The notes under the pieces: generated by a model
Told to the model about the DNA's origin: nothing
Databases searched by the model: none
What the model saw: the letters and a program-made list of their open reading frames with translations, nothing else
From: Rhodospirillaceae bacterium
Lineage (GTDB): Bacteria; Pseudomonadota; Alphaproteobacteria; Thalassobaculales; Thalassobaculaceae
Length of the DNA stretch: 37,469 nt
NCBI GenBank assembly: GCA_002690995.1
Contig: NZGS01000046.1
Coordinates: 1 to 37,469 of the forward strand
Direction of reading: 5' to 3'
Part shown: one piece after another, positions 32,572 through 37,469 of the stretch
How positions within the stretch are numbered: the stretch's first letter is position 1
Layout: every line of letters begins with the position of its first letter
Made by a program: the position numbers and the translations under genes

Positions 32572-33861
32572 ATGCTCGCACTTAAACTAGAAAGAATTCT
32601 AGCTGAAAAAGGCATTCATTATGCTTGGTTTATGGCATTTATTTCATTTTTTCTTCTTATGTTTTCCTCTTCTGCGGCGAGTACACCTGCCGTCTTGATG
32701 TTACCAATTATCAACGCTTTTGGTTGGTCAATAACCGATATCTCAGCGATAATTGGAGCTTTATTTATAATTGTAGCAGTGGCAGCTCCATTCGGTACTG
32801 CCTTTATGTTGCGGCTTGGATTGACAAAAATCGTCGTTACTTCTTGTGCATCTCTCATCCTTGGTCTTGGGTTAACCGCATTTGCGTTCGAAAAATGGCA
32901 TCTGTTTTTTTCTATGGGAACGTTATTGGGTCTAGCAAGTGGCATACTTGGCTTAGGATTTGCTGCTACAGTTGCAACTCGATGGTTCGCAGAAAAGCGG
33001 GGTCTTGTAATTGGAATTTTGGCGGCTTCATGGGCGGCCGGTCAAATAATGCTTGTCCCATTTATAGCATGGATCGTTTCTAACTTTGACTGGCAATACG
33101 GTGTTATCCCGGGCGTAACCGGTGCTGGTGTATGTTTACTACTCTTTGTTTTTTTTGGGAAGAACTGGCCATCAGATCTTGATTTGATGCCATATGGAGC
33201 TGAGACCAACCCCAATATAGCCAAAACGGAACAAGGGGAAAATCCAGTCAAAAAAAGCTTTGCTGTCCTATTTAATTGTTCCAAACATCCTGGGTTTTGG
33301 GTCCTTTCTTCAACTTTTGCTATATGTGGTTTCACATCTACTGGATTGGTTTCTCAACACTTTATTCCATTCTGCGCAGATAATAATATTGGGATTTTAG
33401 TCGCATCATCCTACCTTGCAACAATCGGCCTTTTCAATTTTATGGGATCTATTGGCTCTGGGTGGCTAGCCGATAAGTTTGATAATTATAAACTGCTAGC
33501 AACCTTTTATAGCGTGCGAGGACTGTCCCTCGTTTATCTTCCATTTAGTAGCCTTGACGTCTTCTATCTTACTCTCTGGGCAATTTTCTTCGGGTTGGAC
33601 TTTATAGCAACTATTCCACCAACTGCGCGCTTTTGCAGTAAATTTTTTGGTAGCGTTGATGGCCCTATTGCGTTTGCTTGGATATTTTCTATCCATCAAA
33701 TTGGCGCCGCTATCGCTGCTTATGGCGTGGGAAGGACACGAGATATTTTTCTTACCTACGAACCGGTTTTTCTCCTGGCTGGAATAGCATGTTTTATTGC
33801 AACATTGCTTCTACTTGGCTTCCGACTCACGTCACAATCCCAGCTTGATTTCCAAAGCTAA
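32572..33861 (+). CDS. MFS transporter, OFA/monocarboxylate-type
   Basis: A 429-residue protein with about twelve predicted helices and the 6+6 layout of the major facilitator superfamily. The loop after helix 2 (MLRLGLTKIV) stands where motif A occurs, and 'GSGWLADKFDNY' in the second half is a good motif-A repeat. A glycine-rich helix with 'GLASGILGLGFAATVATRWFAEKRGLVIGI' (quoted in pieces: GLASGILGLG, RWFAEKRGL) is typical of oxalate/formate-antiporter-like and monocarboxylate carriers. It is divergent from the AsaB/NvfI-like gene and could import the substrate of this catabolic region (inference). Confidence 0.82.
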   Translation: MLALKLERILAEKGIHYAWFMAFISFFLLMFSSSAASTPAVLMLPIINAFGWSITDISAIIGALFIIVAVAAPFGTAFMLRLGLTKIVVTSCASLILGLGLTAFAFEKWHLFFSMGTLLGLASGILGLGFAATVATRWFAEKRGLVIGILAASWAAGQIMLVPFIAWIVSNFDWQYGVIPGVTGAGVCLLLFVFFGKNWPSDLDLMPYGAETNPNIAKTEQGENPVKKSFAVLFNCSKHPGFWVLSSTFAICGFTSTGLVSQHFIPFCADNNIGILVASSYLATIGLFNFMGSIGSGWLADKFDNYKLLATFYSVRGLSLVYLPFSSLDVFYLTLWAIFFGLDFIATIPPTARFCSKFFGSVDGPIAFAWIFSIHQIGAAIAAYGVGRTRDIFLTYEPVFLLAGIACFIATLLLLGFRLTSQSQLDFQS

Positions 33862-33946
33862 AGTAGCCAGCCTAAAATAGCTTCTTTACTGAATTATATT
33901 TGCTCCTCTAAAATTTCCCAAGTGGAATTCAAGAAGGGGTAGGGAA

Positions 33947-34471
33947 ATGGTTTTAGATAATATTTTGGGGGTGGTTCAAATTATAAGTGGCATCGCGGTC
34001 ATTGCATCGGTTATTTACCTTGCAAGAGAAGTATCGCAAACAACAAAAGTCGTGCGTGCTCAATTTGGTCATGGTCTGATATCAAGACTTTATGAAAGGT
34101 ATTTTTTATCTGCAAAGGATAAAGAATTCTCAAAATTTCTTTCTAAAGACTGGTCTGGTACTGACCTAGAAGACTACGAATATTGGCGGATCACACTGTG
34201 GATCAACACTATTCTAGTGGATTTATTTGATACCTACGATCAACATCGACAAAATTTGGTAGATAGCACACATCTGCAAATGAGAGTGACATTATTGAAG
34301 ACGGGTTTAATGAAAACTAAAATGGGAGAGCCCACGTGGAGGATATGGAGGCAGGCGAGAGACCCTGAGTTCGTTACTTGGTTCGAGCAAGAGTTTTTTG
34401 GCGGACCTTTAGAAAATATAGAGGATAGTAAAAATTTAGAATGGGAAACCCTTAATATGAAAAAAGTCTAA
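33947..34471 (+). CDS. Membrane-anchored protein of unknown function
   Basis: A 174-residue protein with an N-terminal hydrophobic helix (about residues 6-24) ending in YLAREVSQTTK, then a soluble, largely helical domain rich in Trp, Arg and Asp (EYWRITLWINTILVDLFDTY; a Trp-containing segment near the C-terminus). I recognise the general look of a conserved marine-proteobacterial hypothetical protein but know no function. A strong purine-rich ribosome site (AAGGGGTAGGG) precedes the ATG. It may be co-transcribed with the MFS gene 85 bases upstream. Confidence 0.65.
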   Translation: MVLDNILGVVQIISGIAVIASVIYLAREVSQTTKVVRAQFGHGLISRLYERYFLSAKDKEFSKFLSKDWSGTDLEDYEYWRITLWINTILVDLFDTYDQHRQNLVDSTHLQMRVTLLKTGLMKTKMGEPTWRIWRQARDPEFVTWFEQEFFGGPLENIEDSKNLEWETLNMKKV

Positions 34472-34554
34472 TCAGCATAATTTATTTTTAAAAATACTGT
34501 CCATTTTAATAAGTGATTTATTTGACCGCGCAAAATTTATTAGGTTTAATTTGG

Positions 34555-34573
34555 CCTATTAAATTCTAATAGG
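34555..34573. promoter_or_regulatory. Inverted repeat just upstream of the acyl-CoA ligase
   Basis: A perfect seven-base inverted repeat CCTATTA (34555-34561) and TAATAGG (34567-34573) with a five-base AATTC spacer, 15 bases before the ligase ATG. It could be an operator or a hairpin that affects translation start, as the bases GGGCAAAG that could serve the ribosome partly overlap its right arm. Confidence 0.35.
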
Positions 34574-34588
34574 GCAAAGTTATTTTCA

Positions 34589-36199
34589 ATGCGATTTGAA
34601 AAACAGGACTGGGTACTTGGAAAAGTGCTGCAAAAGCAGTCTGAACTAAATGGCGATCTACCCTTTATTCAATTTGAAGACGGTCCAATGCATACATACA
34701 GAGAGGCCCACGAATTTAGTAATCGTGTTGGAAATGCATTCATCGAACGAAACGTCGCATTTAGTGAGAACGTTGCGCTTATGCTCGATAATTGCCTGGA
34801 ATATCTATGGTGCTGGATTGGTCTTAGTAGAATTGGCGCCGTACCAGTTGCAATAAATACTGCACTTAAAGGAAACTTTTTAAAGCATGTACTGACAAAC
34901 ACAAATTGTCGGATCGGTGTTTTCGAAGACAAATATTTGGAATGGCTGGTGGATATAGAAGATGACTTACCAAACCTCGAGGAAATCTATGTTATAGGTG
35001 TTGCAAAGGGGGTTCGATTTAAGCGCATCGGGCTAAAGCCTTTTCAAGGGATAATGACGGGCCAACCTAACAATATTTCAATAGAGATAACTTACCGAGA
35101 TATTGCAGCGATCATGTTTACCTCCGGCACAACAGGGCCGTCCAAAGGTGTTTTGATGCCACATGCTCATTTGTTTCTTTTTGGAGAATGTCTGCATACC
35201 CATATGAGGATAACCACATCAGATAAATATTATATCACCCTACCATTATTCCATGCTCAGGGCCTCGCCATGATGACCTATGGCACAATGATAGCTGGTG
35301 CAAGCGCCGTCCTGACAAAAACTTTTCGTGCATCAAAATGGCTCGAAGATATCAAGAAATATGGGATAACATTAACTAATCTATTGGGAGCAATGAATGA
35401 TTTCGTTTTAGCACAACCAGCTTGTGACTCAGATGGTAAGAACCAACTAAGAATGGTATGTGCACTCCCTGTTTCTGATCAAACGCTTAATAAGCTCAGG
35501 ACACGTTTAAAGATACCGAAATTTTTCGAAGCCTATGGGATGACAGAATGTAATATCCCTGTAAGTCGCCCATTTGATGCTCCTGACACTGCAGGTTGCT
35601 CCGGGAAAGTTTGGGAAGAGTATTTCGAGGTAATAATAGCCGACCCAAATAATGACGAAGAATTACCTGTAGGGGAAGTAGGTGAAATTTTAGTACGACC
35701 CAAGGAAGCGTTCTGCTTTATGCAGGCATATAATAGAATGCCAGAGAAAACGGTAGAGACTTGGCGCAACATGTGGTTTCACACGGGGGACGCCGGAAGA
35801 AAAGACAACAATGGTTTCGTTTGGTATGTGGACCGTATTAAGGATACAATTCGAAGACGCGGTGAAAATATTTCGTCTTACGAAGTTGAAGCCATATTAC
35901 TTTAGCACCCAGCAATCGTGGAAGCGGCAGCAGTTGCCGTAGAAGCTGATCAGGGAGGCGAGGACGAAGTATTGGCATGCGTAGTATTACAGGAAGATCA
36001 CCCTGTTCCGAAACTAATAGATCTAATGAATTTTTGCGCCGCCCGGATGCCATACTTTTGTGTCCCAAGGTATGTTGAATTTTTTGATGACCTACCTAAA
36101 ACACCAAATTCTAAAATTAAGAAAAATGAACTAAGAAAACGTGGGCGCACCCCCCAAAGTCTAGATAGAGAAGATATCTGCTATACCTTGAAAAAATAG
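34589..36199 (+). pseudogene. ATP-dependent acyl-CoA ligase with an in-frame amber stop
   Basis: An adenylate-forming enzyme of 536 codons if read through. The N-domain has TSGTTGPSKG (ATP loop), EAYGMTE, and WFHTGD...YVDRIKDTIRRRGENIS. A TAG at 35903-35905 then interrupts the highly conserved 'E-V-E-A-x-L-x-x-HPA' segment; the same frame continues directly with HPAIVEAAAVAV and runs to 36199 with the C-terminal domain, including PKTPNSKIKKNEL, which holds the catalytic Lys. Relatives often have Gln at the interrupted position, so one CAG-to-TAG change explains it. The truncated 438-residue product would lack the C-domain and should not complete thioester formation. A sequencing error, a suppressor or a recent nonsense mutation are all possible. 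Confidence 0.75.
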
Positions 36200-36244
36200 T
36201 AGGATGCCACGCTTACGATTTGAAAAACACTGAGTTTCAAAAAA

Positions 36245-36320
<76 letters not shown>

Positions 36321-36382
36321 CATTTCTCACAATTTAGTATAAGAAGTATAACTTTACAACGAAGCTTGCTTTACAGACCACA

Positions 36383-37469
36383 TTAAGTCTCTTCATCAGA
36401 AAAACGGCCTATAATAACGTCTCGATGGACATGGCAGGATATAATTAAGCCAATAGCAGTCATCGAGGTCAAAAGGGCAGAGCCTCCGTAAGAGATAAAA
36501 GGGAGCGGCACCCCAACAATTGGCAATAAACCCATAACCATCCCAATATTAATGAAAACGTACAAGAATAATGTAGTTATCATCCCAATCGTCAGAAACC
36601 TGGCGAACTTACTTGCCATAAAAAAACTCAGTATAAGTCCATAACAACTTATAAGAAAAAATAACAAAAGAACTACGAGACCGCCTAAAAGTCCAAATTC
36701 TTCAGCCAACATAGTAAATATGAAGTCTGTCTGTATTTCCGGCAAAAAATTTAGGTGGCTCTGAGAACCCTGGATAAATCCTTTTCCATAAAGCCCCCCT
36801 GAACCTAAAGCAATTTTCGACTGCATTAAATGATAACCCGCCCCTAGCGGATCAATTTCAGGAGAGAGGAAGGTTAGAATACGCTTTTTTTGATATTCCA
36901 GAAGAAATTGCCAAATGATAGGCACTAGAGCAATCCCCCCCAAGAACAACAATATAAATTTCCACATCCGTACCCCAGCGATGAAGAATATAACGAGACC
37001 GCTCAACGCTATCATTATAGCAGTACCTAAGTCCGGTTGTTTAATGACTAATGCAACTGGTACGAAAATTAAAAATGCAGGGATCGCTAAATGCAGTGGG
37101 TTTCCAATTTCCTGGAGGGAGCGGATATGAAAGTAACGTGCTAATACAATAACCACCGAAATTTTCATCAGCTCGGAGGGCTGAAGTCTAATAACCCCAA
37201 AGTCAATCCATCTTTGAGCGCCCATGCCGACTTCCCCAGCCAGCTCAACAAACACTAATAACATTAGTGAAACACCGTAGAAAATATATGCTCCCTTGAA
37301 AAACAACCTTATGTTGATTAACCCAAGGATTATAATTCCTAAAAGTCCAACAAAATATCTTACAAGGTGGCGTTGCGCCCATGGCTCAATATCACCACCG
37401 GCCGCCGAGTAAAGCATAGCAAAACCAATACTGCAGCACGCAGTAACTAATATGATCAAGCCATAATTA
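36383..37469 (-). CDS. rodA: RodA, SEDS-family peptidoglycan polymerase (5' end outside window)
   Basis: A polytopic SEDS protein; the frame stays open to the window edge and the residues before the TTG at 37459 (NYGLIIL) match the usual start of the first helix, so the true start is outside. About 361 codons are present. Family marks are MLYSAAGGDIEPWAQRH, GAQRWIDFGVIRLQPSELMK, KQPDLGTA, LGAGYHLMQSKIALGSGG, SHLNFLPEIQTDFIFTMLAEE and VGVPLPFISYGGSA. RodA polymerises glycan strands with PBP2 in rod-shape elongation. The sequence style agrees with alphaproteobacterial RodA. Confidence 0.92.
   Translation of the reverse strand, partial: NYGLIILVTACCSIGFAMLYSAAGGDIEPWAQRHLVRYFVGLLGIIILGLINIRLFFKGAYIFYGVSLMLLVFVELAGEVGMGAQRWIDFGVIRLQPSELMKISVVIVLARYFHIRSLQEIGNPLHLAIPAFLIFVPVALVIKQPDLGTAIMIALSGLVIFFIAGVRMWKFILLFLGGIALVPIIWQFLLEYQKKRILTFLSPEIDPLGAGYHLMQSKIALGSGGLYGKGFIQGSQSHLNFLPEIQTDFIFTMLAEEFGLLGGLVVLLLFFLISCYGLILSFFMASKFARFLTIGMITTLFLYVFINIGMVMGLLPIVGVPLPFISYGGSALLTSMTAIGLIISCHVHRDVIIGRFSDEET

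Noticed and set aside
32625-33083. 152-codon plus-strand frame rich in Cys, Ser and Tyr
   Set aside because: A shifted reading of the MFS transporter gene.
36205-36244. Rho-independent terminator between the ligase and the tRNA
   Set aside because: The imperfect TTTGAAA/TTTCAAA pairing is AT-only with two unpaired bases; too weak to call.

Overview
The window looks like a chromosomal segment of a free-living, moderately AT-rich alphaproteobacterium. The best taxonomic cue is the RodA at the right edge, which reads like alphaproteobacterial RodA; the organism cannot be named from the sequence alone. No integrase, transposase, CRISPR array or plasmid/phage replication gene was seen.

Layout. 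(1) Positions 1-6442 hold the end of a type II secretion (T2SS) operon: gspJ (cut by the window edge), gspK, gspL, gspM, a GspC/PilP-like gene in an unusual place after gspM, gspD, and a secreted protein with a C-terminal PPC-like domain. (2) Positions 6435-9032 hold a minus-strand pair (TPR membrane protein, then a pentaheme c554-like cytochrome) divergent from the prepilin peptidase gspO. (3) Positions 9344-22237 form one tightly packed seven-gene plus-strand operon: a cytosolic FAD/NAD(P) oxidoreductase fused to two cyclic-nucleotide-binding domains and a four-cluster ferredoxin module; a membrane diheme cytochrome b; an FHA-TM-decaheme cytochrome; a small exported protein; a tandem GlcG/HbpS-like protein; an outer-membrane beta-barrel; and a decaheme cytochrome fused to an LVIVD-repeat propeller. 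(4) Positions 22287-36199 form a small-molecule catabolism region: Baeyer-Villiger-type monooxygenase, enolase-superfamily enzyme, two amidases with an AtzG/GatC-like partner, a decayed TRAP solute-binding gene, a methyltransferase, an M20 hydrolase, an AsaB/NvfI/CmcJ-like protein, an MFS transporter, a membrane-anchored unknown, and an acyl-CoA ligase broken by an in-frame amber codon. (5) Positions 36245-37469 hold a tRNA-Lys(CTT) with two stem mismatches and rodA (cut by the window edge).

The main candidate system is region 3. Read as a circuit, electrons could move between cytosolic NAD(P)H, FAD, four [4Fe-4S] clusters, two b hemes across the inner membrane, a tethered periplasmic decaheme protein, an outer-membrane barrel and a second decaheme protein that may sit at the cell surface. 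It carries two built-in control inputs, cyclic nucleotides (two cNMP domains) and possibly phosphothreonine (FHA). The neighbouring T2SS, its peptidase and a third multiheme cytochrome make a secretion/electron-transfer partnership plausible. The domain and motif content is visible in the sequence; the direction of flow, the substrate and the T2SS link are inference.
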